A DNA stretch of 64,000 bases from Flavobacterium sp. LC2016-23 (GTDB taxonomy: Bacteria > Bacteroidota > Bacteroidia > Flavobacteriales > Flavobacteriaceae), in the NCBI RefSeq assembly GCF_009674775.1, contig NZ_WKKE01000023.1:1-64000 (forward strand). The letters run 5' to 3'. Positions 8,105 to 20,900 of this stretch are shown piece after piece. Numbering within the stretch: the first letter of the stretch is position 1; each line of letters starts with the position of its first letter. The notes under the pieces are model-generated. The model saw nothing but the letters and a program-made list of their open reading frames with translations, did not search any database and was not told where the DNA came from. A program made the translations under genes and the position numbers.

Positions 8105-10174
8105 TTATACTCCTGAAACTGTCAGGCTGGAGATTTCCCCGAAAACACGAAAGGCAGCATCTAATATTGCCGTAGAAGAACCTTTGTCCTGCAGTTCCCT
8201 GCTGGTGGCTACGATCGGCCATTTTATTCTGAATACATTCATTCCGTTTTGAAGAAAATCTGTCGGAATTTCTATTGTATGGGTTTGCCATTTAGCAGCA
8301 ACAGAAAGCTTAATCACCTCTTTATCATTCACGTACAATGTTACTGCATCCTTGTTTTCAGTAATGATTCCCGGTATTCTGAGGGATACGGATAGTGAAG
8401 CTTTTGTTTTGGCATCTGCTACGACAAAAAAATCAGATTTGCTGTCTCTTGCCTGTAAGAAAGCCGTTTTTTGTCCCTGATATTCATCGTAAGAAGTTGC
8501 GTGATAATAATTTTGAAGCAGGTTAATGCGTCTGTTTTTGACACTATGATCGTCTAAACGAATTTTGAGTAGGTAATTGGTAATATCCACTCCATTCGAT
8601 TTTAGTACTGTCGTCATGGCATCTACCAGTTCCAGTTCCATGTTTTTCATATTCCTGGCCGGAACAAGTGCATGTACATAACGGTCCAGCTTGGTATTGT
8701 CTTCCAGTATTTTTTCCAGTGATTTGCAAACATTGTTCGCTGCTCCCCTGCTAATCATATCACAGTAATAGACCATTGTTTTGGCTATATCCTTCCATTT
8801 TGACAAAGATTCGGAACAGTGATACAAAAGAATATCATAAGATTGTCCCCAGTGGGCGTTGTGTATCGCCGCAAACAAGTGTCCTAATGCCAATACTTCG
8901 TTTGACGGAATGATTGTTTTTACATCTTTATGTGTTTTTCTGGAATCATCAAATTCCTGAAGCACTTTTTTGTAAACCGCTTCCATAGCTACCTGAATTC
9001 CGGCAACACTAAAATGACAATAATCCAGAAACAATTCTCTTCCCGGTACTTTGCCTCCTAAATGTGCTTTAAAAACAGCCGGCAAATCAATTACCTCAAT
9101 TCCGTAGCTTGCTGCTTTGGCCAGTATGGTTTCCTGAACGATCTTAAAGGTTCTCGGTTTACTGTTTGTTCTGCAAAAAAGAGCGGTATCCCTTGCCATT
9201 TCCAAATAATGCCTGGCTTCTTTATACTCTTCGTTTTTGATGCTGCAATCTGCCAATAGCTCAAATCCGTAGGGATGGCTTGGGTCAATTTCTACCATTT
9301 GCTGTGCTTTTTCGATACAGGCTTCAATATTACCGGAAGCAAGATTTTCTTCAGCGCTTTCTTTGGCATCGATCCAGCTTTTTAATTTTTCATAAGGCAA
9401 TTCAGAAACCACACGTTCTCCCGGTGTACTTCTGCAGTCTAAGAGGTTGAATTCCGGAATTGCAAACAATACCGGAACTCCGTTTTTCTTCGAAACGGTT
9501 CCTGTAAACGCTAAAAAGTCATCGACAATAGTACTGAAGTAATCTTCAATTAACGGCTTTGCGATTGCAATTCCGTCTTCACCCTGGGTTAACTCCTGTA
9601 AGGCCGTTTGCTTTTTCTGACTGTTGCCAATAGCCACCAATAAGTCTTCTCTCCAGTTGTTTCCCGCCAGAAATACCACCATATCCGGTTCCAGCGCCAT
9701 GCATTCCAAATATCTTTCTTTGATTCCTGCCATTCCCAGATTGGTTTCGGCTAAATCAATTATTTCGTATCCATACAGTTCTTTATTTGAATTTAACAAT
9801 TGGTCTAAAACAATTGCCGGCGTATATTCCGGATCTAATAAAAATCCTCTCGTTACGGATTCTCCCAACAGGACAATACGTTTTTTATCAGATTTGGCCG
9901 GAATGGTTTGTATATCTGCGAAATAACTCCACCTGTCTTTTAGCAGAATATCTCTGTGGTAGTATTTTTTACCGTCTTTGGTATCCGGTTTGTAGATCCC
10001 TATGTGTGATTTGAATTGATTTTCAGTAACTGTTTCTTCTTCGTTTTTTTGTGGATTGGCGTAACCCAGCTTTTCCATTAAATCCAAAACGGTTTGTTGA
10101 TTTTCGTCGGTAACAGGCAATAATGCTGCTAAGTCAGTAGCAACTACTTTATGTAATTCTGAAGGTCTTGACAT
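8105..10174 (-). CDS. SGNH/GDSL-hydrolase-like protein with TPR insert and C-terminal beta-domain
   Basis: This 689-residue protein has an SGNH hydrolase fold split by an insertion. Block I is GESVTRG at 104-110 (a variant of GDSxxxG), the block II glycine lies in NLGMAG around 145-150, block III is GNNW at 171-174, and the Asp-His pair is in DYCHFS at 384-389. Between blocks III and V (about 265-335) is a helical TPR-like segment with alternating small and aromatic residues. The last 100 or so residues look like a beta-sandwich or carbohydrate-binding-like domain. There is no signal peptide, so it should be cytoplasmic. It sits 19 bp after the carbamoyltransferase. An esterase or acyltransferase acting on the carrier-bound or finished peptide is plausible, but no substrate can be read from the sequence. 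Confidence 0.75.
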   Translation of the reverse strand: MSRPSELHKVVATDLAALLPVTDENQQTVLDLMEKLGYANPQKNEEETVTENQFKSHIGIYKPDTKDGKKYYHRDILLKDRWSYFADIQTIPAKSDKKRIVLLGESVTRGFLLDPEYTPAIVLDQLLNSNKELYGYEIIDLAETNLGMAGIKERYLECMALEPDMVVFLAGNNWREDLLVAIGNSQKKQTALQELTQGEDGIAIAKPLIEDYFSTIVDDFLAFTGTVSKKNGVPVLFAIPEFNLLDCRSTPGERVVSELPYEKLKSWIDAKESAEENLASGNIEACIEKAQQMVEIDPSHPYGFELLADCSIKNEEYKEARHYLEMARDTALFCRTNSKPRTFKIVQETILAKAASYGIEVIDLPAVFKAHLGGKVPGRELFLDYCHFSVAGIQVAMEAVYKKVLQEFDDSRKTHKDVKTIIPSNEVLALGHLFAAIHNAHWGQSYDILLYHCSESLSKWKDIAKTMVYYCDMISRGAANNVCKSLEKILEDNTKLDRYVHALVPARNMKNMELELVDAMTTVLKSNGVDITNYLLKIRLDDHSVKNRRINLLQNYYHATSYDEYQGQKTAFLQARDSKSDFFVVADAKTKASLSVSLRIPGIITENKDAVTLYVNDKEVIKLSVAAKWQTHTIEIPTDFLQNGMNVFRIKWPIVATSRELQDKGSSTAILDAAFRVFGEISSLTVSGV

Positions 10175-10193
10175 GATTTTTCTCTTTTAAGGA

Positions 10194-11948
10194 TTAAATG
10201 AATGTGTATACATTTGGATTGAGCTCGAAACGTCCTCTTTCGGTAAAGTTGTTATTGATCATTTCAAGCATTGTAATTTCATTTCCTTCTTTACTTATAA
10301 TGAAATCTTCCAGCACTAAACAATCGATATCAGTAGTGATAAAACAGACCAAAGCGTCTTCGGGTGTACAAACGATTGGTTCATCTTTGATATTAAAAGA
10401 GGTATTCAGCAAAATCGGACAATTGGTAAGCTTGTCAAATTCACGAAGTAATTGTGCAAATCTTGGATTATCCGTATCGTTCACCGATTGAATCCTGGCC
10501 GAATTGTCTACGTGTGTAATGGCAGGCATATCTATAACCGATTTTACCTGACAGGTTTCCAGCATAAAAGGAGAAGCATGATCGATATCAAAATGCTCGA
10601 ACATTTTTTCTTCCAGAACGGCCGGTGCAAAAGGCCTGAAACCTTCTCTTTTTTTCACCATCGCATTGATACGGTCTCTCATATCCAGCACTCTTGGATC
10701 CCCCAAAATAGAACGTGCTCCCAATGATCGTGGTCCAAATTCCATTCTTCCGTTAAACCAGCCAATTACTTTTCCTTCTGCCAGTTTTTGAGCTACTCTT
10801 TCCAGTGTATCTCCGTCTGCTCTGCAGTCTTCATAGTTTAAGGATGTCGCGCTTAGAAGGTTTTCAACGTCTTTTCCGGTATAGGAAGGCCCTAAATACA
10901 CATTTGTAAGCGGTTGGATTTTATCTTCAGGATATAACTCCGTGTAAGCCAGTGCCGCCGCTCCCAATGCGCAGCCTGAATCACCAGATGCGGGCTGTAC
11001 ATACATTTTTTTGAAAGGGGAATTTTTTAATATTTTACCATTTGCCACACAGTTTAAAGCCACTCCGCCGGCCATGCATAAATTTTCTTCTCCTGTTTTT
11101 TCATGCAGAAAGTTGGCCATTTTTATAAGGGTTTCCTCCAGGAAAGTCTGTAAACTTTTGGCAATATCCATATAATGCTGTCCCATTTCTGCGTCTTTCT
11201 CCCGTACCGGTATTCCGAATAGTTTTGGCAGTTCGTCAGAATACATGCGTTCCCCGCGTAAAAAGTCAAAATATTTTAAGTTCAGGGTATATTTTCCGTT
11301 TTCGTCCAGGTTCAATAACTGATGCATTTGCTCCAGATACTTGTTCTCTCCGTAAGGTGCGAGTCCCATTACTTTATATTCCCCGCCGTTTACTTCGAAT
11401 CCTAAATAGCTGGTAATGGTGCTGTAAAGCAATCCTATTGAGTCCGGGAATGTCACTTCACCAAACAGTTCCACTTTGTTGTTTTTTCCTGTTCCGTAAG
11501 TTGTAGTAGCCCATTCTCCCACTCCGTCTACCGTTAAAATAGCAGCTGAATCAAATCCGGAGAAATAAAACGTACTCGCTGCATGCGACTGGTGATGCTC
11601 GTAGAATTTAATCGGACCGTCATATCCGAGTTCCTTGCGAATTTGACGAATGACATGTCCCGGATCTATTTCGTAAATGGAATCGGTAGAAACCTGATTG
11701 CTTATACTCCATAACTGGCGTTCCGACTTTTTAACCGGATCTTCATAATAAGCGATACAGTCAATATCGGATATATTTATCCCTGCCTGATCTAAGCAAT
11801 ACATGAAAGCATTTACCGGTAAATCCGGATCATTTTTTTTTCTTGAAAATCGCTCTTCTTCGACCGCAGCGATTAGTTTTCCGTTTTGAATTATGCAACA
11901 TGCTGAATCATGGTAAAAAGCAGAGATGCCAATAATGTTTCTATTCAT
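10194..11948 (-). CDS. Carbamoyltransferase (NodU/CmcH/TobZ family)
   Basis: Translation most likely starts at the ATG at 11948, giving 584 residues. The frame extends further upstream, but the family-typical N-terminus (NIIGISAFYHDSACC) begins exactly there and the longer form would overlap the NRPS stop at 11986. The N-terminal Kae1-like domain carries the metal-binding EHHQSHAAS at 117-125, a DGVGEWATT motif and AGGVALNCVANG. The C-terminal domain has GRMEFGPRSLGARS and ends in the family NTSFNIKDEPIV region. These enzymes transfer a carbamoyl group from carbamoyl phosphate, via carbamoyl-AMP, onto a hydroxyl. It starts 37 bp after the synthetase, so O-carbamoylation of a hydroxylated residue or acyl chain is likely. 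Confidence 0.92.
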   Translation of the reverse strand: MNRNIIGISAFYHDSACCIIQNGKLIAAVEEERFSRKKNDPDLPVNAFMYCLDQAGINISDIDCIAYYEDPVKKSERQLWSISNQVSTDSIYEIDPGHVIRQIRKELGYDGPIKFYEHHQSHAASTFYFSGFDSAAILTVDGVGEWATTTYGTGKNNKVELFGEVTFPDSIGLLYSTITSYLGFEVNGGEYKVMGLAPYGENKYLEQMHQLLNLDENGKYTLNLKYFDFLRGERMYSDELPKLFGIPVREKDAEMGQHYMDIAKSLQTFLEETLIKMANFLHEKTGEENLCMAGGVALNCVANGKILKNSPFKKMYVQPASGDSGCALGAAALAYTELYPEDKIQPLTNVYLGPSYTGKDVENLLSATSLNYEDCRADGDTLERVAQKLAEGKVIGWFNGRMEFGPRSLGARSILGDPRVLDMRDRINAMVKKREGFRPFAPAVLEEKMFEHFDIDHASPFMLETCQVKSVIDMPAITHVDNSARIQSVNDTDNPRFAQLLREFDKLTNCPILLNTSFNIKDEPIVCTPEDALVCFITTDIDCLVLEDFIISKEGNEITMLEMINNNFTERGRFELNPNVYTFI

Positions 11949-11985
11949 CAGATTTAGTTTTAATGTTAGTTGATTATTAATTAAG

Positions 11986-14900
11986 TTAGAAGTCTGTACT
12001 GATATCAGAACCGAAAAAATCGGAAGCCAGCTGTTCTTGTTGGCGCTCTGTATCAGTAAGAAAATCAAATTCTGTCAGGGAACGGTTTGAATCGGTAATC
12101 ACCAGGGCTATCAGACTGTTCATATGCGCTATGAGTTGTTCTATACGTTCTTTTTTAAATAAACCGGTGTTGTATTCGATGGTACCTACTATCGTAGCTC
12201 CTACATCAGCAAACTGGAACCGAAGATCGCTTTTGCTGATATTCATAGATTCTTTGATCGGGTTTACCGTAATGCCTTTCATTTCCAAATCCGATTCTTT
12301 GTGTAAATCCACATTCTGAAGAATCATTACAACATCGAATAACGGAGATCTGCTTAAGTCTTTCTTTAAATTCAAGTCTTCGATAAGCGTATCAAAAGGA
12401 TATTCCTGGTGTTCAAAAGCCGCTATTGCCGTTTTCTTTATTTCGGAAAGAAAATCAACAAATTTCAGGGCAGGATCAAATTTACTGCGCAGCGCGAGCG
12501 TATTTAAGTAATACCCTATCTGTCCTTCCAGATCCGGATGTTCCCTTCCTGCAATTGGTGTTCCGACGATGATGTCTTCCTGTCCGGAATAGTGGTACAG
12601 AATTGTTTTTACGACGGACAGTAACCCCATAAATAATGTGGTTTGGTGTTCCTGCAACAATTGCTTAAACTGAGCTGCCGCATCCGCAGGAAACTCAAAA
12701 TGCAGTTCTGACCCGTTGAAAGTCTGAATCGGCGGTCTCGGGAAATCAGTAGGAAGGTATAAAACAGGAATATCTCCCTGTAATTCCTTCATCCAAAACT
12801 CACGAAGCCTTACAAGTCCGTTGGCTGACAATTCATTTTCTTTCCAGGCTACATAGTCTTTGTACTGAACGGTTAATGGTGTTAAATTGTGTTCTTTATT
12901 TTCTGATAAAGCGTTGTAAATCGACAATACTTCTTTCACAAAAATTTGCAACGACCATTCGTCTGAAATAATATGATGCTTGACAAACAGCAGCATATGA
13001 TTTTCAGCATCCAGCTTCAGCAGTTTCACTTTCATCAACGGTCCGTTCTGAAGATCAAAAGCATGGTAAGCAAGGTTTTGCACCTCCTGATCAATGATGG
13101 CCTGCTGTTCTTGGATTTCCTGAAGATCTGCAAATTCCAATTCGAAAGATTGCTCTTCCATCGATTGAATTTTTTGTCTTGGTTCTCCATTTTTTAAAAC
13201 AAAGATGGTGCGCAGACTTTCGTGACGGTTTATAATCTGATCAAAAGCTTCCTGAAGTATTTCTATCTGAAGTTTACCGTCCATTTGGTAACGCATAAAG
13301 ATATTAAAGGTGCTTTCCCCGTTTTGCTGTTGGGTTTCCTGTACCCATAAACGACGCTGTGCATGTGATAAGGCATAATCCTCCTGCTCTGCTGCTTTTT
13401 CAATTGCACTATAGGTATTTCCTTTTGATGCTGCTAGTAAGGAAGCCTGTGCTTTTAAGGTAGAGTGGTTGAAAATTTCACCAATGCTCAATTGTACCTC
13501 GTGATTTTTATACACTCTCGATATTAACTGAATCGCTTTTAAAGACGAACCTCCTAAATCAAAAAACGAATCGTTTCTTCCGATACTGCTTTGCGGAATG
13601 CTTAATAATTCTGCCCAGATTCCGCTTAAGGAAGTTTCAATCGTTCCGACTGGTGCTTCGTAATTGCTGCCTCGCAATAATTCTGATGGTTTTGGTAAGG
13701 CACGTTTGTCAACTTTACCATTTAAGGTCAAAGGAAACTCTTCCAGATAAATAAAGTAATCCGGAATACTGCTGCGGTCCAATTGCGCTGATAAAAGCAA
13801 ACGCAATTCGCCGGAACCATATTCCGTTCCGCTATAATAACATAACAGAGAATCTGTGGTTGCATCGGTGTGTAATACTAATTCTACCTGTCCCACTCCT
13901 TCTAAGTTTAACAACGAGCTGCGAATACCATCGAGTTCTACACGTACGCCATGGAGTTTGATCTGATCGTCAATTCTTCCCAGAATCTCTAAGTTTCCAT
14001 TGCTGTCATAACGGCCTAGGTCTCCCGTTCTGCAAACCAGATCCTCACGATCGGTAACCAATGGATTTTGTACCAATAATTTTGCAGTAAGTTCCTGATC
14101 TAAATAGCCTTTGCTTATATATGGACTTTTGATATATACTTCACCAATTTCTCCCCACATACTCAGTCCGCTGTCGTTGATTACCGCAATCATACTGTTG
14201 GCAATGGCTTGCCCCACAGGTAAAACGGTACCGGGATCTAACTCTCCGTTTGGAATGTGGTAACAGCTTTTTAAAACCGTCGTTTCAGTCAGTCCGTATA
14301 AGTTGCTCATACGGGCTGTATGTCCGGAAAGTGAGCGCCATAAGGCTACATCACGTCCGTATAATTTTTCTCCTGCCAGCACCACTTCTTTGATGTCTTT
14401 TAACGAAAGATTCTGTTCTGCAAGGCTATTGGTCAATAATCTAAATAAAGAAGGAACGGTCTGTAAAATAGTTACCTTTTCTGCTGAAAGCCATTGGCCT
14501 AACAACACCATATTCTCACGCGTTTTCGCAGCCGGAATGCACAAACAGCTTCCTGAAATCAGACTCGTTAAGATGTCTTTTAAACTGGCATCAAAAGTGA
14601 CTGACGCAATCTGGCTGACACGACTTTCAGTATTAAATCCGAAGGTTTTTTTGTGCCAGTTGATATAGTGTGCAATACTTTCCTGGTTCCCCACAATCGC
14701 TTTGGATTTTCCTGTTGTACCGGAACTGTAGAAAATATAGCTGCTGTTATCAATCGGATACTCAACGGCAACATTTTCTTCACTGTAATTCGCTAAACTA
14801 TAACCGGAAACGACAAACTCGCCTGAAGCGTTACGTTCCTGAACGGTTAGTATGCCCTCTTCAGAAAATAAGACTATTTTTTCCAGTCTTGTTTGTGAAA

Positions 14901-17900
14901 GATCTATACTTTCCTTTAAGGCATTATATGCTTTTTCAGCCGCTATCAAAGTGGTCATTTTCGTATCTGAAAATACCTGTGCGGTTCGGCTTTTTGAAAA
15001 TTCGGCAGCCATCGGAACATAAGTGGCACCGGTTTTGAAACACGCCATCAATGTTGTGATCAATTCTTTTCCTGACGGCAGTAATACGCCAACTGCATTT
15101 TCGGGTTGTAGCTCAAGATCTCCTAACAAACGGGCGATTTGATTACTGAAGCCGTTGACTTGCTGATACGTATACGATCCTCCCTCGAGTGCCAGCGCTT
15201 CTTTTTCAGGATATGCCGCTACAATTGCTTCAAATACTTTGTGTACGTATTGTGGTTGTTCTTTTTGTATTGTTTTCTCAAACCAGTCTAAGTTTTCCGA
15301 TTCTGTATTTTCTAAATACTGAATTTCTTTCAAGGGCTGTTCGGGAGTTTCTACTATAATGGTTAACAGGTTTTTCATATGGGTTACCATACGGGAAATA
15401 CGTGCTTCGTCATATAGTTCGGTGCTGTATTCGATACTTCCTTCCAGAAAAGTTCCCTGATCCATAAATTGGAAGCGCAAATCACCTTTACTGATTTTTA
15501 AGTCTTCTCCCTGCGCTGAAACTTCGAGTCCTTCCATTTCAATTCCTTCCAAAAGATCGAGCTGCACATTTTGCAATATGACTACAACATCAAATAAAGC
15601 ACCTCTGTTTTTCGGTGGATAGACGCCTAAATCTTCAATTAGCATATCCAAAGGATACACCTGATGACTGAATCCGTCTAAACTTACTTTTTTGACTTCG
15701 TTTAACAGCGCATTAAATCCTTCTTCTCCCGAAAATCTGGATCGAAGTGCCAATGTGTTCAAATAGAGTCCTATCTGATCTTCTAAATCCGGATGTTGTC
15801 TTCCTGCTACCGGAGTTCCGATGATAATATCCTGATTTCCGGTGTATTTATAGAATAACGCTTTTACTAAAGAAGTTACCCCCATAAACAAGGTCGCACC
15901 CTGAGTTTTGGCTAATTCTTTTAGTTTTGAACTTAACGTTTCATCCAGTCTGAAATAGTGTTGTGCTCCTTGGTGATTCATAACTTCAGGACGCTGCCTG
16001 TCGGACGCAAGTTCCAGCACCGGAATGTCTCCCTGAAATTGCTGCATCCAGTATTGCTTATGCTCCAGCAGTTTGTCACCACTTAGTTCTGCCAGCTGCC
16101 AGGCGGTGTAATCTTTGTACTGAATAGGCAAAGGCTCCAAATCGCTTATGATTCCTTTTAAAGCAGTGTTGTAAAATACAACCAGATCTCTGACCATAAC
16201 CTGCATGGACCATTCATCGGAAATAATGTGATGCATGGCAAATAGCAATTCGTGCTTGTTTTCTTCCTGCTTCAGGATATCAATATTAAATAATGGCGCT
16301 GTATCCAAATGGAAAACTTTGGCGGAAAGTGCTTCTTTTTTTGCTTGTTTTGCTGCCTCATTATCTTTCGAAATATCGAAATAATGGATTCCGATGGTAA
16401 GGTCAGCAGCGTCTATAATACGTTGTCTTGGTGATCCGTTTACCAATTCGAATACGGTTCTCAAACTTTCATGACGGGCGATTACCTGCTGAAAAGCAAA
16501 TTCAAAAGCATCCTTATGAAAGGCCCCGGTCAGCATATAACTCGTCAGTACATTATGGGTTACAGCATTTTTGGACTGTTCTACCTGCAGCCAGGTTCTT
16601 AGCTGTGTTGCTGATAACGGATAGGTATCTTCCTCATCAATTTTCGGGATTGAAATATAATTTGTGGTATCCGAATTCGAAATCAATAACGCCTGTTCTG
16701 CAAGTGTCGGTCTGCTGAAGATGTCTCCGATGTTGAGCTGTACCTGATGTTCTTTATAAATTTTAGTAATTAACTGAATGGCTCTCAGGGAATGTCCGCC
16801 TGCTTCGAAGAAATTATCTTCAATTCCGATATTTTCTTTGTTTAAGATTTCTCCCCAGATTTTTGCAAGACTTTCTTCTACGGCATTTCGAGGCGCTACG
16901 TAAGTTGTATCTAAGGTAATTTCCGGTTCCGGCAATTTCCTTTTATCAATTTTACCACTTGCATTTAATGGAAAATCTGCTAATGGAATCAGGTACGGAG
17001 GAATCATATAACCGGGCAGGAAGGTTTTCATAAAATCCTTTACTACCGCAGGATTAATTTCTTCAAGGGCCGTATAATAAGCTACCAGCGCAATATCATC
17101 TTCGGTGGTGTATGTGGTCACCAAAGTTTCAAGGATCAGCGGATGCGACTGAATTACTTTTTCAATTTCATTTAATTCAATACGATAGCCTCTGATTTTT
17201 ACCTGATTGTCCATACGGCCCAAGAAGTCAATATTGCCATCGGGTAAACGTACTCCTTTGTCTCCTGTCCGGTACATCATTCCTGCACCAAACGGGTTCT
17301 TTATAAATTTTTCGTTCGAAAGTTCCTCTCTGTTTAGATAGCCTTTGGCAATTGCTGCTTCTCCCGAGATACAGATTTCTCCATGAATTCCTTCCCCGAC
17401 TAAATGCAGCAGCTGATCCAGAATATGTACCTGAACATTTCCGATCGCTTCTCCGATCGGTAGTCTGGCTCTTTGACTGTCTTCCGGTTGTATTTGATAA
17501 AGACTTGTACAAACCGCACATTCTGTCGGACCATAGCCATTGTAAGTATCCGTAACGGCGCTGCATTTTATAGCCTGATCTTTGTTGATCGCATCTCCGA
17601 CGGAAAGCAGTTTTCGCAGGAATTTCAAATCTTCGACAGCCACTAAAGAAAAATACGCCGCCGGTAAAATGGCAATCGTGACCTCTTTGACAGCCATGTA
17701 TTTTACCAGTTCAACAGCATCTTTGATAATGTTGTTTTTCGCGATCAATAAGCGTGCTCCATTGGCTAATGCTAAAAAGAATTCAAATACAGAACCGTCA
17801 AAAATCAGGGACGAGAACTGAATGACACAGTCATCTGCTGTTACGTTAAATTCTTCTCTTTGATTGTACACCATATGCACCCCATTGCAATGCTGAAGCA

Positions 17901-20900
17901 TCACTCCTTTAGGCTGTCCGGTAGATCCTGAGGTGTAATAAATATAAGACAGATCTAAGGCGTCGTTTACTTTTACCGGATTTTCTGTTGCTGTTTCCAA
18001 CAAATCAAACTCGATATCAATGGCAAACAGGCTTCCTTGAAAATCACCGGCATTAAACAGGTTTACGGATTCTGTGATGAGTACTTTGGCATTTGCATCT
18101 GACAGCATAAAGTTGTTTCGCTCTGTCGAATTACCTGAATCGATTGGTAAATAAACGCCTCCGGATTTTAAAATCCCCAGAAATCCAATGATGAGCCATT
18201 CATTCCGCTCTGTCATCAGGGCAACCGTTTCTCCCCTTGTTACTTTATATCCTTCACGTAAATGATGTGCTAATTGGTTTGCCTGCTCATTAAGCTGCTG
18301 ATACGTAAACGTTTTGTTTTCGAACTCAAGTGCTATCGCATCAGGTGTTGCTGCTGCCTGCTGTTCAAAAATATCGACTAAAGTCTGGTTTTTATCGTAG
18401 TTTATTACTTTCTGATTGAGCTCATTCAGCAGCCAGTTTTGTTCTCTTGCGGTTAAATAGTTCAGTGAACTTATGGCAGCCGACGGTCCTTCAATTACTG
18501 AATGTATCAGAGCTGTTATATGCCCTAACACATTTTCCATACGATGTTTGCTGTAGATATCTGTATTGTACTCTAACGTCAGCGAAATATTAGATTCGTT
18601 TTCTATAAAGTAGAAACGTAAGTCGGCTTTACTGATCGGTACATCTAATTGATTTTCTGTAACCGTAAGGCCTTCAAATTCCGGAATTTCATTTTTGTTG
18701 ATCAGGTTTTCCAGAACGACTACTACATCAAATAGCGGCGAACGGCTCATGTCACGTTCTACCTGTAGTTCATTTACCAATAAGTCAAAAGGATATACCT
18801 GATGCTTAAAGGCATTGAGTACATTGTCTTTTACTTTTTTAGAAAGGGAATTAAAGGTTTCGTTCTCGTTGAATTTAGTTCTCAGTACCAGTGTATTGAT
18901 AAAAAATCCGATCTGATCTCTTAAATCCGGGTGCTCCCTGCCTGCTGAAGGTGAACCAATAATAATATCATTTTGTCCGGTGTAACGGTGCAGTAATAAT
19001 TTTACCAGCGTTACCAGACCCATATAAAGTGTCGTTTCCTGTGCTTCCAGACAAGCTCTGAATGCGGTACTTATTTCCGGGCTCAGGCTTAAATGCACCT
19101 GATCGCCGTGAAAGGTTTGCACCGGAGGTCTTGGGAAATCTGTCGGTAAATCCAGTACTTCTATTTCTTCTTCAAACTGACCCAGCCAATACGCGCGGTG
19201 TACGGATAATTGTTCCGTTTGCAGTTCTTTCTCCTGCCAGGCTGCATAGTCTTTGTACTGAATTGGCAATGCCGGCCATACAGGTGTTGTATTTTCTAAA
19301 AATGCTTTGTATCCTTCCAGTACTTCTTTCACAAAAACATGAACGGATCGCTCATCAAAAATAATATGGTGGACGGAAAGAAAGAAAAGGTATTCATCCG
19401 CTGCGACTTTAATAAGATGCGCTTTTACTAAGGGTGCTTTTTCCAGATTGAAAGGAATTAAGGATAATTCCAATGCTTTTTCTTGTGCATATTCCTTAGG
19501 ATTTGCGGCATTTACAGCATCTTCCTCTGTCACTTCAAAGGAATATTCTTCTGAAGTCAGGATTTTTTGATACACTTCTCCCTCTTTTGTAACAAAGGCG
19601 GTTCGCAGGCTTTCATGTCTTTCGATTACAAATCGGAAGGCCTTGTTTAAAGCGTCATTATTTAGGTCTCCCTGAAGCCAATAGGTTACCGGAATACTGT
19701 TTACAGCTTCTGTTTCGTCTTCAAATTGTTCCAGCAGCCATAATCGAAGCTGTGCATAGGAAAGTTTGTAAAGAGGCTGCTCCGGAACTTTTTCAATTTT
19801 TTGATAACTCGTTTTAGCCGATTTTTTTAATAAAGAGATCTGGTCCCTGAACACCGGATGGATAAAGATATCTTCCAGTTCCAGTTTAATTTCCAGTTTT
19901 TTAAACAATTGTGAAATTAACTGAATGGCTCTTAACGAATGACCTCCAACCGAAAAGAAGTTATCCTGAATTTGAATTTCCTGAATTCCTAAAACATTTT
20001 GCCATACTTCCAGCAATCCGGCTTCTATGGCATCTTTCGGAACTACCATTTCTTTTACAGCCGTTTCTAAATAGTCCGGCAATGCTTTTTTGTCAACTTT
20101 CCCGCTATTATTCTGAGGTAAATGCGCTAAATAAATAATGTGGGAAGGTATCATGTAGTCCGGCAAAAAGTTTTTCAGGTGTTCCTGAACGGCACTGGTT
20201 TCCAGAGCCTCCGGGCCTTCGTAATAGGCTATTAAAAGTTTATCATTACCTTCTCCATTGGTAATGACCACAGCATTGTCTATTTGCGAATGATTATTCA
20301 ATACACTCTCAATCTCTCCCGGTTCTATTCTGTATCCTCTTATTTTTACCTGTGTATCGACACGGCCCAGGAAATCAATATTTCCATCGGAATACCAGGA
20401 AGCGAGATCGCCTGTTTTATATATTTTTCCTTTACCAAAAGGGTTTTCTAAAAAGCTTTTTTCGGTTAACTCTTTTTTATTTAAATACCCCTGAGTCACA
20501 CCTACACCACCAATATACATTTCTCCGGGAACCCCTACAGGTTGTGGCTGAAGAAATTCATTTAAAATGTATACCTGAAGGTTGCCGATGGGTTTTCCGA
20601 TTGGCACTCGCTGATACTTCAGATCCGAAGGCTCAACTTGATGTACGGTTGCCCAGACGGCACATTCCGTTGGACCATAACAGTTCAGATAGGTTAATTC
20701 CCTGCTGTACGCTATGGCCAGGGGTTTGTTTGCTACATCCCCTGCTGTAATGATCAATCGTAAAAAAGAAAGTTCTTTTACAGGTATGGAGGCTAAATAA
20801 GCCGGAGGAAGAAGCACTACGGATACTTCTTTTGCTTTTAAATACGCCGTTAAAGCTGCAATATCTTTTAATGTTTTATTATCTGCCAGGACTAAACTTG

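Noticed and set aside
11949..12068. Forty-codon N-terminal extension of the carbamoyltransferase
   Set aside because: It overlaps the synthetase coding end and reads as hydrophobic nonsense. The family N-terminus begins at the ATG at 11948.
14303..15038. Plus-strand open frames of 120-130 codons within the synthetase
   Set aside because: They are antisense shadows of NRPS modules. Parallel frames recur in the duplicated module, as expected from the sense sequence.
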